The notes: a model not told the origin generated them from the letters alone. Shown: positions 8,663 through 17,549, numbered from the stretch's first letter. The stretch: DNA of 64,000 nt from Paenibacillus sp. PAMC 26794 (GCF_000316035.1 NZ_ANHX01000076.1:145502-209501), one strand, 5' to 3'. Numbers and translations: made by a program.

Positions 8663-9684
8663 AAAACAAAGCAATTCATAGTTACCAACGCACACTGTTA
8701 ACAGGTGGAATTCTGGTCCTTATCGTATTGACCTCAATTGCGATCGGACTGAATACAGGCTCTATGCAGATTGCATTGCCCGATCTTGTTCTGACGTTGC
8801 TAGGTAAAGGCACGGATATGCATCACATGGTGCTCTTTGATTATCGTTTACCTCGTATACTTATTACGATTCTTGCAGGAATGGGGCTCGGTATTGCGGG
8901 CGCTATGTTGCAGGGTATCACCCGTAATGCACTGGCAGACCCGGGAATTCTCGGGATTCATGCTGGAGCATCCTTTGGTCTGTTAATCTATGTTAGTTTT
9001 TTTCAATCATTAAATACACTTCCAGTGCTCATGATACCCTTGTTTACTTTTGTGGGAGGGGTACTGGCGGCAACCCTTATCATTCTGTTCGTGTGGGATC
9101 GGCAAAAGGGATTCATACCAGCTCGTTTGATCCTGATCGGGATTGCGGTAGCTGCGGGCTTTAATGCGGCAAGCCTTTATCTATCACTGCAACTGGATGA
9201 GAAGACGTATTCGTTTACCGCAAGTTGGCTACTGGGGAACATCTGGGGAAGAGACTGGATTAACGTTTATGCAATGCTACCTTGGATGGTTCTGCTCATA
9301 CCACTGGCTTGGGCCAAGAGTAAAAGCTTAAATGCGCTAGCGCTTGAGGATTCGTCCGCAGTTAGCATCGGTACGCCGGTGGAGAGAGAACGAATTCAGA
9401 TTTTATGTATTGCCGTTGCGCTCTCCTCGGTGAGCGTATCTATGGCTGGAGGTATTGGATTTATCGGACTGGTGGCCCCGCATATGGCACGTAGGCTGGT
9501 TGGCCCCGCGTTTCAGTACCTTATCCCCATATCGGCTCTGCTAGGCATGTTGATTCTTGTTGTGGCGGATACGGTAACGCGTGCAGTCTTTGATCCCAAA
9601 TCCATCCCGGCGGGAATTGTAGTGGCCGCTGTAGGTGCTCCCTATTTTTTATATTTACTACGCAAGTCCAATAAAACCATCTAG
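8659..9684 (+). CDS. FecCD-type iron-siderophore ABC permease, subunit 2
   Basis: A 341-residue partner permease with the same family marks: YRLPRILITILAGMGLGIAG, MLQGITRNALADPGILGIHAG and GGIGFIGLVAPHMARRLVG. It begins with ATG overlapping the stop of the preceding permease, indicating coupled translation and a 1:1 heterodimer. The binding lipoprotein gene follows after 23 bases. Fur control comes from the promoter ahead of the first permease. Confidence 0.93.
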   Translation: MKNKAIHSYQRTLLTGGILVLIVLTSIAIGLNTGSMQIALPDLVLTLLGKGTDMHHMVLFDYRLPRILITILAGMGLGIAGAMLQGITRNALADPGILGIHAGASFGLLIYVSFFQSLNTLPVLMIPLFTFVGGVLAATLIILFVWDRQKGFIPARLILIGIAVAAGFNAASLYLSLQLDEKTYSFTASWLLGNIWGRDWINVYAMLPWMVLLIPLAWAKSKSLNALALEDSSAVSIGTPVERERIQILCIAVALSSVSVSMAGGIGFIGLVAPHMARRLVGPAFQYLIPISALLGMLILVVADTVTRAVFDPKSIPAGIVVAAVGAPYFLYLLRKSNKTI

Positions 9685-9707
9685 AAGATGCCGAGAGGAA
9701 AAATGAA

Positions 9708-10649
9708 ATGAAAAATTTAACAGCTATAGTGATGAGCTTATGTATGGTATTTATTCTGGCGGCCTGCGGGTCGGATAAAGATCTGAAGCAGGTCACAGAC
9801 GATACAACCGCAAAGACGGAAACAGCACAAACTGCAAGTACGACTGAAACTACAAAGGGCGTTTATGGCAAAAAGGTTGCTTCCATCTCTATTTTCCTGA
9901 CGGGAGACCTGATAGCTCTTGGAATTAAACCGGATGGCACAACAACGAGTGACTATCTGCCCATCACAGAGGCGCGGTATCAGAATATCGAATACCTAGG
10001 CTTCACAAAAGACCCGGATATGGAGGCTTTGATTGGTTTGCAACCAGAGGAGATCTTCATAGACGCAGAATTTGCTGAGAAATTGGGTCTGGAGAAGTTG
10101 GAGAAAATCGCTACAACTCATGTGATCAATTTGGATGAAGGTTCATGGAAGGATCAGCTCCGTAACATATCGAAGGTCGTTGACCGTGAAGAAACGGCTG
10201 AGGAATTTATTGCATCGTATGATGCTAAAGCGAAGGAAGTATCTATATTGGCCAAACAGGCAATAGGAGACGGAACGGTCATGGCAGTCCGCATCTCGGC
10301 CAAAGGTTTGCGCGTATATGGTATGGAACGTCCGTTGGGACCAATTCTGTTCGAGGATCTGGCTTTAACCCCAGCCAAGGGAGTCGAAGCCATCACGAAG
10401 AACTGGGAGAATATCTCCAAAGAAGTGTTGCCTGATTTCAACGCAGATGCCATCTTTGTACTGGTTTCTTCCGTAGATGAAGGTAGCGAAGAAGTTTTCG
10501 AACAACTGAAGTCTGATCCGATCTGGATGGGACTGAAGGCCGTTCAGAATGATAAAGTATATGTCATTACAGAACAACCTTGGCTCGATTATTCCGCTTC
10601 GGGCAATAAGCTGGCTCTGGAAGATCTGGAGCGCATCTTGTCCCAATAA
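9708..10649 (+). CDS. iron-siderophore-binding lipoprotein
   Basis: A 313-residue substrate-binding protein of the FhuD/FepB (TroA-like) class. The N-terminus is a lipoprotein signal with lipobox LAAC near residue 20, so the mature protein is anchored on the outside of the membrane. Two lobes follow, with VASISIFLTGDLIALGIKP at the start of lobe one and a C-terminal DLERIL helix. It would capture ferric siderophore and hand it to the two FecCD permeases encoded just upstream. A strong terminator closes the operon. The particular siderophore cannot be told from sequence. Confidence 0.9.
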   Translation: MKNLTAIVMSLCMVFILAACGSDKDLKQVTDDTTAKTETAQTASTTETTKGVYGKKVASISIFLTGDLIALGIKPDGTTTSDYLPITEARYQNIEYLGFTKDPDMEALIGLQPEEIFIDAEFAEKLGLEKLEKIATTHVINLDEGSWKDQLRNISKVVDREETAEEFIASYDAKAKEVSILAKQAIGDGTVMAVRISAKGLRVYGMERPLGPILFEDLALTPAKGVEAITKNWENISKEVLPDFNADAIFVLVSSVDEGSEEVFEQLKSDPIWMGLKAVQNDKVYVITEQPWLDYSASGNKLALEDLERILSQ

Positions 10650-10660
10650 GATCAATTGGA

Positions 10661-10697
10661 AAACCCTGTGATTATTCGATTAGCACAGGGTTTTTGT
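10661..10697 (+). terminator. terminator of siderophore uptake operon
   Basis: AAACCCTGTG...CACAGGGTTTTT, a 10-base stem with a T run 11 bases after the stop of the binding protein. Confidence 0.9.
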
Positions 10698-10809
10698 TGT
10701 GCCTGAATGGGAATGTTGTGGTTTTTCTGCATCCAGGGAAAGGGAATATGGGATGTTCAGCGAAAATAAGCTTACAGGATATCAGTTAACGATATAGGAG
10801 GAATGCACC

Positions 10810-11934
10810 GTGAAGACTAATGAGCAGTTACAGGTATATAGTCTGCCTGAGGTTGAACATCTCAAAGTACATGGGAGAACAACAGGTCAATTGTTACCGC
10901 TGACGTTATTTTGGACGGGGAGTGCAGCTGAACTCAATGTACGGGGCTCCGAACTATGGGTTGAGGTAGAGTCGCAGTATGACATGTATGAGTTATGGAT
11001 CAGCATTCTGATCAACGGTGTTCCGGTGAGCAGACAGATGTTAACGGCGGGAAGGTACTGGGTCTGTGTATTCCGAGGTATGAACGCGAATGTGGTGAAG
11101 AATGTACGGATCGTCAAAGATGTTCAAGCGATGAGTGGTGACCCAGGTTGTTCCTTGCAGATTCATGCGGTGAAATCCGATGGAGCGTTCCTGCCTGTGC
11201 AGGAAAAACCGTATAAGATCGAGTTCATTGGTGACAGTATTACATCTGGCGAAGGTGCAATTGGAGCGAAAGCGGAGGAAGATTGGATTCCGATGTGGTT
11301 CAGCGCCATACATAATTATACGTTTATGACAGCAGAGGCATTGAATGCGGAGTATCGTGTCATCTCACAAAGTGGCTGGGGTGTGCTGGCAAGCTGGGAT
11401 AACAATCCAAAGGGCAACATTCCTGATTATTATGAACAGGTCTGTGGCCTGCTTACTGGTGAACGTAACGTAGCGTTAGGTGCAGGAGATGAGCATGATT
11501 TTGGTTCGTGGCAGCCGGACGTGGTGGTCGTGAACCTGGGTAGCAATGATGGAGGTGCGTTCCAGTCACCTGAGTGGAAAGACCCCGACACGGGTAAGGT
11601 GTACAAGCAGCGTTTGAATGAAGATGGTACGTATCATGAAGAAGATCTGGCTGCTTTTGAGAAAGCGGTGGAACAGTTCCTGTTCAAACTTCGGAAAAAC
11701 AATCCGACGGCACAACTCGTATGGGCTTATGGCATGCTTGGTTTTCCCATGATGCCCTCCATCTACCGCGCGGTTGATGCATATACGAAGGGGACAGGCG
11801 ACCACAAGGTTACGGTTATCCAGCTTCCTGATACAACCGAAGAGACGGTAGGGGCGCGCACCCATCCAGGCGAGTTATCTCACCGTAGGACGGCAGAGGT
11901 GTTAGCGGAATATGTACGAGGACTGATAGGATAA
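10810..11934 (+). CDS. SGNH/GDSL hydrolase (CE2-like)
   Basis: A 374-residue protein without a signal peptide. The first 125 residues form a beta-rich jelly-roll-like domain and the rest an SGNH esterase. Block I is IEFIGDSITSGEG (Ser near 142), block III VVVVNLGSNDGG, and block V a histidine-containing RTHPGELSH near the C-terminus in place of the classical DxxH. The two-domain layout is that of CE2 acetyl-xylan or acetyl-mannan esterases, so deacetylation of plant polysaccharide fragments is the likely job, here cytoplasmic. The GTG start has AGGAGG eight bases upstream. The gene is monocistronic with a structured terminator. Confidence 0.83.
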   Translation: MKTNEQLQVYSLPEVEHLKVHGRTTGQLLPLTLFWTGSAAELNVRGSELWVEVESQYDMYELWISILINGVPVSRQMLTAGRYWVCVFRGMNANVVKNVRIVKDVQAMSGDPGCSLQIHAVKSDGAFLPVQEKPYKIEFIGDSITSGEGAIGAKAEEDWIPMWFSAIHNYTFMTAEALNAEYRVISQSGWGVLASWDNNPKGNIPDYYEQVCGLLTGERNVALGAGDEHDFGSWQPDVVVVNLGSNDGGAFQSPEWKDPDTGKVYKQRLNEDGTYHEEDLAAFEKAVEQFLFKLRKNNPTAQLVWAYGMLGFPMMPSIYRAVDAYTKGTGDHKVTVIQLPDTTEETVGARTHPGELSHRRTAEVLAEYVRGLIG

Positions 11935-11959
11935 CTTGATACTTGAAATATGGTAATGG

Positions 11960-12045
11960 AAAGACCACTCTTTCATGAACGGTCCCCTAATGGTTAGATG
12001 GTGTCTAACTTTATGAGGTCCCTTCATCATAAGAATGGTCTTTTT
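11960..12045. terminator. large structured terminator between convergent genes
   Basis: AAAGACCA (11960-11967) pairs with TGGTCTTT (12036-12043), followed by more T. The 68-base interior contains a second hairpin, GTTAGA...TCTAAC. It is larger than a normal terminator and ends the SGNH hydrolase gene; it may also serve the convergent reductase gene. Confidence 0.65.
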
Positions 12046-12059
12046 CCTTTTCTACTTAT

Positions 12060-12620
12060 CTAGACATTCGAAGGTGTATCCGCTGTGCCGCTGTTCTGCA
12101 CCTCATAACGAATCGAAATGATCTGTCCCAGCGTCTGGGTTCGGACCATTTTGAATTGACTGGGCACAGTGCCTGTTGGGAATAAGGGGATGCCTTCGCC
12201 AAGAATTTTGGGAATGATGGCAACTTCAATCTCGTCCAGTAATTTTTTGGCTAACACAGCTCCAACCAGTATTCCGCCACCCACAATCCATACGTCTCCA
12301 TCAGAAGTCTGCTTTAATCGGGGAATTAGCGTATCTACCGTCTCGGTTGTAAACTCTACATGCAGGGCGGGCGGCTGTTCCGAGCGGGAAAGCACATACG
12401 TTGGGCGATCCGCATAGGGAAATTCTTCGGAAAGTGTGAGCACCTCTTCATACGTGTAACGCCCCATAACGACGCTTTCAATCGTATGATAAAATGCCGC
12501 ATACCCGTTGTCTCCACCGTCACCCTCCACATCAAACAACCAATCCACTGAACCGTCCAGCCTTGCAATATATCCATCCAAACTCATGGCAATGTACAAA
12601 ATTGTTTTGTTATTCTTCAT
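12060..12620 (-). CDS. RibD C-terminal/dihydrofolate-reductase-like protein
   Basis: About 186 residues of the DHFR-like RibD C-terminal family. It shows the family's start (ILYIAMSLDGYIARLDGSVDWL), VVMGRYTYEEV, and the nucleotide-binding WIVGGGILV. These NADPH-dependent reductase-like proteins (YwjB/YyaP type) mostly have unknown substrates. The second ATG at 12620 is preferred because GGGAG lies eight bases ahead of it; the first ATG at 12626 is too close. It is divergent from a WYL regulator, with an imperfect palindrome between them, so the regulator may control it. Confidence 0.82.
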   Translation of the reverse strand: MKNNKTILYIAMSLDGYIARLDGSVDWLFDVEGDGGDNGYAAFYHTIESVVMGRYTYEEVLTLSEEFPYADRPTYVLSRSEQPPALHVEFTTETVDTLIPRLKQTSDGDVWIVGGGILVGAVLAKKLLDEIEVAIIPKILGEGIPLFPTGTVPSQFKMVRTQTLGQIISIRYEVQNSGTADTPSNV

Positions 12621-12656
12621 GTTCATCGCTCCCTTCTACAATGTATGATACACTTT

Positions 12657-12681
12657 AACTATGACAAAAGTTGACGTAGTT
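12657..12681. promoter_or_regulatory. imperfect palindrome, likely operator
   Basis: AACTATGACA and TGACGTAGTT are inverted copies matching at eight of ten positions around a five-base centre, in the 75-base gap between the divergent reductase and WYL-regulator genes. Its position suits an operator bound by the regulator. Confidence 0.4.
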
Positions 12682-12695
12682 AGGATGTTGAATAC

Positions 12696-13604
12696 ATGAA
12701 TCATCGGAAACTGGCGATCATGCGTCTCATGGATTCCAGACAGAAGTTCACTGCCCGGGAACTGGCAGAGCGGTTTGACGTCTCGGTTCGTACCATTCAG
12801 CGAGATCTGGATGCATTGCAGGCGCTGGGTTTTCCCTTGTACACAGAAGTTGGCGTGAACGGAGGATACCGGGTGTTGCCCAATCGGATTTTGCCACCTC
12901 TTCAACTGACACAGCAGGAGGCATTAGGGCTGTTTATGATGCTGGAATATCTACAGCAAGTCCCGGATTTTCCGTATGGATCGATGCGTGAGCATCTGGC
13001 TGAACAATACTTTTCTACTTTGCCCGAAGATGTACAGGATCTGATTATGCGAATGAGAGAGCATATCACCTTTGTCCAGCACCCCGGTGGGCATGCCGAG
13101 CCTTTAACAACCGAGATATTGGGTGCAGCGGTAGAAAAGAGAGAAATCGAATTTATGTATCATGCCCGCAGTGGGCGTAAAAAAGTCAAGGTCTTCCCCT
13201 ATGGCATCTACTATGAGCAGGGACATTGGTACATGCCAGCACGAAATAAGGATCGTGTTCTGTTATATCGGGTGGATCGCATGCAGCAGTTGGTTGTTAT
13301 GGAATCGGTCGATGAATCTGTTCCGAGTCTGAAGGCATGGCTTGATGCCAAAGAAGACAGAGCAAGCGTGGAAGTGGTGCTGCAATTCACGGAATTTGGA
13401 GCAAGAGTTGCCGCGTCAGATGTGTTGTTCAAATCGGTTGAAGGCCACGAATGGCGTGGATTGGTTCCGCCCGAGGAGTTCTCTTTTACAGCGCGAAAGT
13501 TACTCTCCTATGGGCCGGAAGTGAAGGTGGTGTCTCCGCTCGAACTGCAACAGCAGGTTAGAGGGATGCTGGAACGGAGTTTAAGCCAGTATGGTGGGGG
13601 ATAA
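12696..13604 (+). CDS. YafY-type HTH/WYL transcriptional regulator
   Basis: A 302-residue regulator. The N-terminal DeoR-like winged helix reads FTARELAERFDVSVRTIQRD with a YRVL beta-wing. The middle and C-terminal parts form a WYL ligand-binding domain (VKVFPYGIYYEQGHWYMPA, LLYRVDRMQQL) and a WCX extension. Such proteins sense nucleotides or other small ligands and commonly regulate a divergent neighbour, which here is the RibD-like reductase. The ATG has AGGATG at normal spacing. Confidence 0.9.
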   Translation: MNHRKLAIMRLMDSRQKFTARELAERFDVSVRTIQRDLDALQALGFPLYTEVGVNGGYRVLPNRILPPLQLTQQEALGLFMMLEYLQQVPDFPYGSMREHLAEQYFSTLPEDVQDLIMRMREHITFVQHPGGHAEPLTTEILGAAVEKREIEFMYHARSGRKKVKVFPYGIYYEQGHWYMPARNKDRVLLYRVDRMQQLVVMESVDESVPSLKAWLDAKEDRASVEVVLQFTEFGARVAASDVLFKSVEGHEWRGLVPPEEFSFTARKLLSYGPEVKVVSPLELQQQVRGMLERSLSQYGGG

Positions 13605-13664
13605 AAGCTTTCAAACGCTGGATATTAGGGTATCAAGGAAGAGATAAGAAAGGTGTGTAGACAA

Positions 13665-14591
13665 ATGAGCGAAGTTTGGACTAAAGACCTCATCCCGACT
13701 GTATCCGATAAAGTAGTGATTGTGACAGGTTCGAACGGTGGGTTAGGGTATGAAACGGCATTAGCGTTAGCTGAGAAAGGCGCGAAAGTTATCCTTGCAG
13801 TTCGTAATCTGGAAAAAGGTGAAAAGGCAGCTAATAAAATAAAGTCGTCTGTGCATGTAGCTGGAGAGGTAATCGTTATGCAGCTCGACCTTAGCGATTT
13901 AGCTAGTATCCGTAAGTTCGCAGCCGCTTTTCTTGAGCAATACGATTCTTTGTCCATTCTCGTTAATAATGCAGGAATTATGAATCCTCCATTCCAGTTG
14001 ACGAAAGATGGCTTTGAATTACAGTTTGGCAGTAATCATCTAGGCCATTTTGCGCTTACGGGTCTACTATTGCCTCGATTGATCTCTACTCCGAAATCGA
14101 GAGTAGTCACTGTTAGTAGTATGGCAGCTCATAATGGTGTAATTGATTTTAATAACTTAGATGGCTCCAAAGGATATAATCCCATGAAGTTCTACAGTCA
14201 AAGCAAGCTAGCCAATCTGATGTTTGCGAGAGAGCTGCATAATAAATTTAATTCCGCCCATATTGATTCCATGAGTATCGCCGCTCATCCAGGAATTTCG
14301 CATACCAATCTATTTTCCTTCGGTTCGGGGAAACAGACCAATATATTCATGCGCAGTCTTTTGAAAATCATTAGTCAACCGGCACATATGGGGGCATTAC
14401 CTACCTTATATGCTGCAGCAGATCCGACGATCACGGGAGGGGAGTATATTGCTCCCAGTGGTATGGGCGGCACTAAGGGATATCCCAAGAGCGCTAAGAT
14501 CATCGAAAAATTATATGACGCTAACATTTCAAACAAGCTATGGAGCGTATCAGAAGAATTAACAGGGGTATATTACAGATTCGACGTGTAG
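13665..14591 (+). CDS. short-chain dehydrogenase/reductase
   Basis: A 308-residue classical or extended SDR. The nucleotide site is TGSNGGLGYETALALAEKG, NNAGIM lies in the expected place, the catalytic Ser is in VVTVSSMA, and the YxxxK motif is YSQSKLANLMFA. It resembles retinol-dehydrogenase/WW-domain-oxidoreductase-like bacterial SDRs of unknown substrate. The ATG at 13665, preceded by AAGGTG, is preferred over a GTG at 13653. The gene stands alone. Confidence 0.88.
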   Translation: MSEVWTKDLIPTVSDKVVIVTGSNGGLGYETALALAEKGAKVILAVRNLEKGEKAANKIKSSVHVAGEVIVMQLDLSDLASIRKFAAAFLEQYDSLSILVNNAGIMNPPFQLTKDGFELQFGSNHLGHFALTGLLLPRLISTPKSRVVTVSSMAAHNGVIDFNNLDGSKGYNPMKFYSQSKLANLMFARELHNKFNSAHIDSMSIAAHPGISHTNLFSFGSGKQTNIFMRSLLKIISQPAHMGALPTLYAAADPTITGGEYIAPSGMGGTKGYPKSAKIIEKLYDANISNKLWSVSEELTGVYYRFDV

Positions 14592-14862
14592 ATTTTGCCA
14601 TTAAGGAAAGTAAACCTTATTATGGAATAGACAGTTAAAAGTTCTTCAGCACGAATAAGATTAACTGAATGGGGGGCTACCATGATTCGTTTCATAAGAA
14701 GTTTCACGATCCGCTCTATGCAGAGTCCATGCGATGAACAACGGCGGTTGTTTGTATAGAGCGTGAAATCCATTTCCGCCATATCACTATAGTGCATATC
14801 CAATGCGTTCATCGTACGACTCTGCTGCCTTAAAGATTCTAACTTTTAAGGAGTGGAGCAAC

Positions 14863-15132
14863 GTGAAATATATTAATGCGGATACAATCTTCCCGGAAGA
14901 ATTGCTCAGAGAAATACAGCGTCATATCCCCGGAGGTTTGATTTATATTCCGAGGCCCAAGGATGCCCACAAGAAGTGGGGCGAGGACTCGGGTGGCAGA
15001 AGGATTGTCCGGGAGCGGAACGACGAGATCCGCCAGCTTTTCGCTGCGGGAACAACCATCGATCAGCTTGCGGACCAATACTGTTTATCCATCGATAGCA
15101 TCAAGAAAATTGTGTATTGCAAAAAGGGATGA
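14863..15132 (+). CDS. CD3324-family small HTH-like protein
   Basis: An 89-residue protein beginning at GTG with AGGAG eleven bases upstream. It reads MKYINADTIFPEELLREIQR, then GLIYIPRPKDAHKKWGEDSG, then an HTH-like tail (RNDEIRQLF, TIDQLADQYCLSIDSIKKIV). This arrangement occurs in a small family found in many Firmicutes (CD3324 type), with a helix-turn-helix resembling resolvase or Mor DNA-binding ends. A DNA-binding role is plausible but not proven. The longer frame from 14803 is unlikely because it lacks a ribosome binding site. Confidence 0.78.
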   Translation: MKYINADTIFPEELLREIQRHIPGGLIYIPRPKDAHKKWGEDSGGRRIVRERNDEIRQLFAAGTTIDQLADQYCLSIDSIKKIVYCKKG

Positions 15133-15316
15133 AACTATAGAAGCCATGTTCGATCAATCGAATATGGCTTTTTCCTGTAAGAATAAAGAATGGTTATTAA
15201 AGGTTTTTTACATATTCGAGGTTGTTAACTTCGCGTACAATTCATTTGACGGTACAAGGTTATGCGGTGAGAGTTACTGAAATATACCTTCAAATCATCT
15301 GGTAAGGTTGGTGAAT

Positions 15317-15865
15317 ATGAATATAGAAGTGAAATTAACGAATAAGGACGAGGCGTATGTGATTAAAAATATGTACGCGCTATACCTTCATGATCTATCT
15401 GGACATTATGGTCTGGGTGGAGAGCATACCCCGAACGAACATGGCATTTTTGAGCCAAGTCCTGATTATAAAACGTTACAGGATCAGTATAATGTACAGA
15501 ACATATGGTGGGAAAAACCGGAGTGTCTTTATCCGTTCCTCATGATTGTGGATGGCCTACCGGCAGGTTTTGCATTTGTGGTTACTCCGCCATATTGCTC
15601 ACAAGGCACGGATTTCTTTGTACATGATTTCTTTCTGATGCAGCCGTTTCGAGGTGTAGGCGTTGCTGAACACGCGGCATCGACGATCTTCGGAATGTTT
15701 AGAGGAAACTGGGAGTTGTTCACCAATCCATCGGAGAAAAATAAGATCGGCCAATCTTTCTGGCGAAAAACAGTGGATAATTATACTAAAGGTAACTATC
15801 GGGAGATGTACGGGCAAACGTTCGATGGTTATAAATTGATTTTTCAATTCTCCAATCATCTCTGA
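15317..15865 (+). CDS. GNAT-family acetyltransferase
   Basis: About 182 residues with GNAT features: an N-terminal strand/helix (EVKLTNKDEAYVIKNMYALY), the central strand LPAGFAFVV, and the acetyl-CoA loop region FFLMQPFRGVGVAEHAA, in which QPFRGVG takes the place of Q/RxxGxG. It is likely an N-acetyltransferase with unknown substrate. The start at ATG 15317 has AAGG upstream; GTG 15311 is an alternative. A strong hairpin separates it from the convergent second GNAT gene. Confidence 0.82.
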   Translation: MNIEVKLTNKDEAYVIKNMYALYLHDLSGHYGLGGEHTPNEHGIFEPSPDYKTLQDQYNVQNIWWEKPECLYPFLMIVDGLPAGFAFVVTPPYCSQGTDFFVHDFFLMQPFRGVGVAEHAASTIFGMFRGNWELFTNPSEKNKIGQSFWRKTVDNYTKGNYREMYGQTFDGYKLIFQFSNHL

Positions 15866-15896
15866 AAATAAATATACGGATCTGTATCTAATATAA

Positions 15897-15937
15897 AGAG
15901 AGAGACCGTCTCCCTTGGCGGAAAACGATCTCTCTCC
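15897..15937. terminator. hairpin between convergent GNAT genes
   Basis: AGAGAGAGACCGT pairs with ACGATCTCTCTC over a loop. It lies nine bases from the end of the minus-strand gene and 31 from the end of the plus-strand gene. Confidence 0.65.
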
Positions 15938-15945
15938 ATTGTCTT

Positions 15946-16806
15946 TTATAAACTACCGTTGAAATAGTGATACTCAGAATTTACTTCAAAACCAACACTG
16001 CGGTACAGATTCAAAGCGCGTTTGTTCTCGGTAACAACGGATAGGCGAATATCTGTGTAACTTTGTTTCCTTAGGAGATCAACCAGGATGCTAAGCGCAG
16101 TGCGCCCCCGGTTCTGTCCCTGATAAGCAGGCAAGATACAGAAGTTATGAATAAATGCAGTTGTGGCATTAATGGAGTTGACCCGTACCAGCCCAACAGG
16201 CAGTTGATCCTGCCATGCAATATAGGTGACTCGGCTGGGTTCATTTGTTTGCATAAAGTACTCGCGTGTCCAGTCCTCCAAATCTCCAAAGGCTTGGGAT
16301 GAGCAAGTGACCATAAATTCCATATCCTCGGCTTCTGCCACGGACAACGTTAGTTCAGGCGGCTCCACAACCGAAAGGACCTCATTCACAAGTTGCATCG
16401 AGTACTCCGCACGATCATAAATGGCTCCAAGGGATTGGGCAGTAAGAAGACCCGGAGATAAGCCCTGAGGCACACGATAACTGAGTTGGTTGATTCCCTG
16501 TGGTTTCATGTCCAGGATTGCCCGTTTCAGTAGGCTGCTGAACACACCTTGGCGACGATACTGTGGATGTACGATGGCATTAATATTCCCGGTTACGCCG
16601 TCGGATGGATACCAGCTGAGCAGTCCTACCAAATCACCGTGGCGATAACAGAGGAGCGCGTGGTCTCCGTCTTTTTTGCTAATATGGTCAAGGTCAGCTT
16701 TCAGATGAATGGAATCAAGCTGCTTACATTGTTGTTCGAGTAAAATAATAGCTTCAATCTGTTCCTTGGAATCATAGATCATAGGAACGACTTGATAAGT
16801 TGACAT
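15946..16806 (-). CDS. tandem GNAT acetyltransferase
   Basis: About 286 residues with two GNAT units. The first half has VHPQYRRQGVFSSLLKRA and the second ILPAYQGQNRGRTALSIL, each containing the acetyl-CoA-binding R/QxxGxG/A-type loop. Duplicated GNAT proteins of this size (mycothiol-synthase-like fold) acetylate small amines or unknown metabolites. The ATG at 16806 is preferred because AAGG lies eight bases upstream; a GTG at 16815 is too close. The ribosome binding site is inside a small hairpin (CCTTCA/TGAAGG). Confidence 0.85.
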   Translation of the reverse strand: MSTYQVVPMIYDSKEQIEAIILLEQQCKQLDSIHLKADLDHISKKDGDHALLCYRHGDLVGLLSWYPSDGVTGNINAIVHPQYRRQGVFSSLLKRAILDMKPQGINQLSYRVPQGLSPGLLTAQSLGAIYDRAEYSMQLVNEVLSVVEPPELTLSVAEAEDMEFMVTCSSQAFGDLEDWTREYFMQTNEPSRVTYIAWQDQLPVGLVRVNSINATTAFIHNFCILPAYQGQNRGRTALSILVDLLRKQSYTDIRLSVVTENKRALNLYRSVGFEVNSEYHYFNGSL

Positions 16807-16839
16807 AGCTTTCACACCTTCATTGTTGAAGGAAACACG

Positions 16840-16972
16840 CAGTTATTGGACCCGCAGGCGCTATCCTTCGAGAGTTGGTCCACTTCCCGATGACTATAAC
16901 ACAATCTATGATGAACATGACACCCATTGGATATGATTCGCTGGATATCTGTTCAGATGTGCCCAATAACTG
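16840..16972. repeat. inverted repeat spanning divergent intergenic region
   Basis: CAGTTATTGG (16840-16849) and its exact reverse complement CCAATAACTG (16963-16972) flank the region. An inner pair, TGGACC/GGTCCA, lies at 16847-16852 and 16877-16882. The function is unknown; it may be an RNA leader or operator pair. Confidence 0.4.
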
Positions 16973-16998
16973 GACATTATATCCTATTGAAGGGATAA

Positions 16999-17481
16999 TT
17001 GAGAGTAATACTGACGAGAAAGGGAAGGGTTAACCATGTGCAAGTTGGCATATGTGATGGGTATATTATTTCTTTCCGCCAGACAGAAGAACTCACTGTG
17101 GATGGCAAGGACTATGAGGATATGTTAGAGATGGAAGGGTTATTGGCCAAGGGAGACACGATGAAGCCATTCCTGACCTCCAGGAATTATGAGGCTTATA
17201 TGGCTAATCGATATATTGTCTTGCCTCTTCAGGTTGCACACATCGAACAAGCGAAACTGCATCCTGAAAATATACAAACCAAGATCAAAGATAACAAGAG
17301 CGACTGGATTCTGGTGGAATACACGCTTGATCTGAAATTTACAGATGAGAACGACAGAGAGTTCAAGTCTATTCCGCTATCGGGCGATATCACCTTTTTG
17401 CAGGATCAGGGAGAATGGCGCATTCAGGATGATACATACAACATGAAGCCCTTCACAGAAATCATTAATAATTCACTGTAG
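16999..17481 (+). CDS. hypothetical lipoprotein-like protein, probable frameshift at N-terminus
   Basis: The open frame starts at TTG 16999 and gives 160 residues. From about residue 35 it looks like a normal soluble domain (GKDYEDMLEMEGLL...GEWRIQDDTYNMKPFTEII). The first 30 residues in this frame are atypical. In the next frame, ATG 17036 has a good GGGAAGGG ribosome binding site and encodes MCKLAYVMGILFLSA, a convincing signal peptide that then runs to a stop at a TAG near 17128. A one-base change near 17085 would join the two into a secreted or lipid-anchored protein of about 150 residues. I do not recognise the family. Confidence 0.55.
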   Translation: MRVILTRKGRVNHVQVGICDGYIISFRQTEELTVDGKDYEDMLEMEGLLAKGDTMKPFLTSRNYEAYMANRYIVLPLQVAHIEQAKLHPENIQTKIKDNKSDWILVEYTLDLKFTDENDREFKSIPLSGDITFLQDQGEWRIQDDTYNMKPFTEIINNSL

Positions 17482-17549
17482 TTCATAAAGTGTCTGTGAA
17501 TCTGCACATGGGGTTGTGTGCAAATTATTCATTACGAATAAACCACTTC

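Noticed and set aside
14573..14812. A 79-codon minus-strand ORF
   Set aside because: No ribosome binding site and no natural-looking domain; it overlaps the SDR stop and the promoter region.
14803..14862. N-terminal extension of the CD3324-type protein
   Set aside because: The GTG at 14863 has AGGAG upstream and matches the family start; the extension does not.
16840..16990. T-box leader upstream of the GNAT gene
   Set aside because: GGGTCC and paired arms are present, but the conserved T-box sequence and specifier loop are not.
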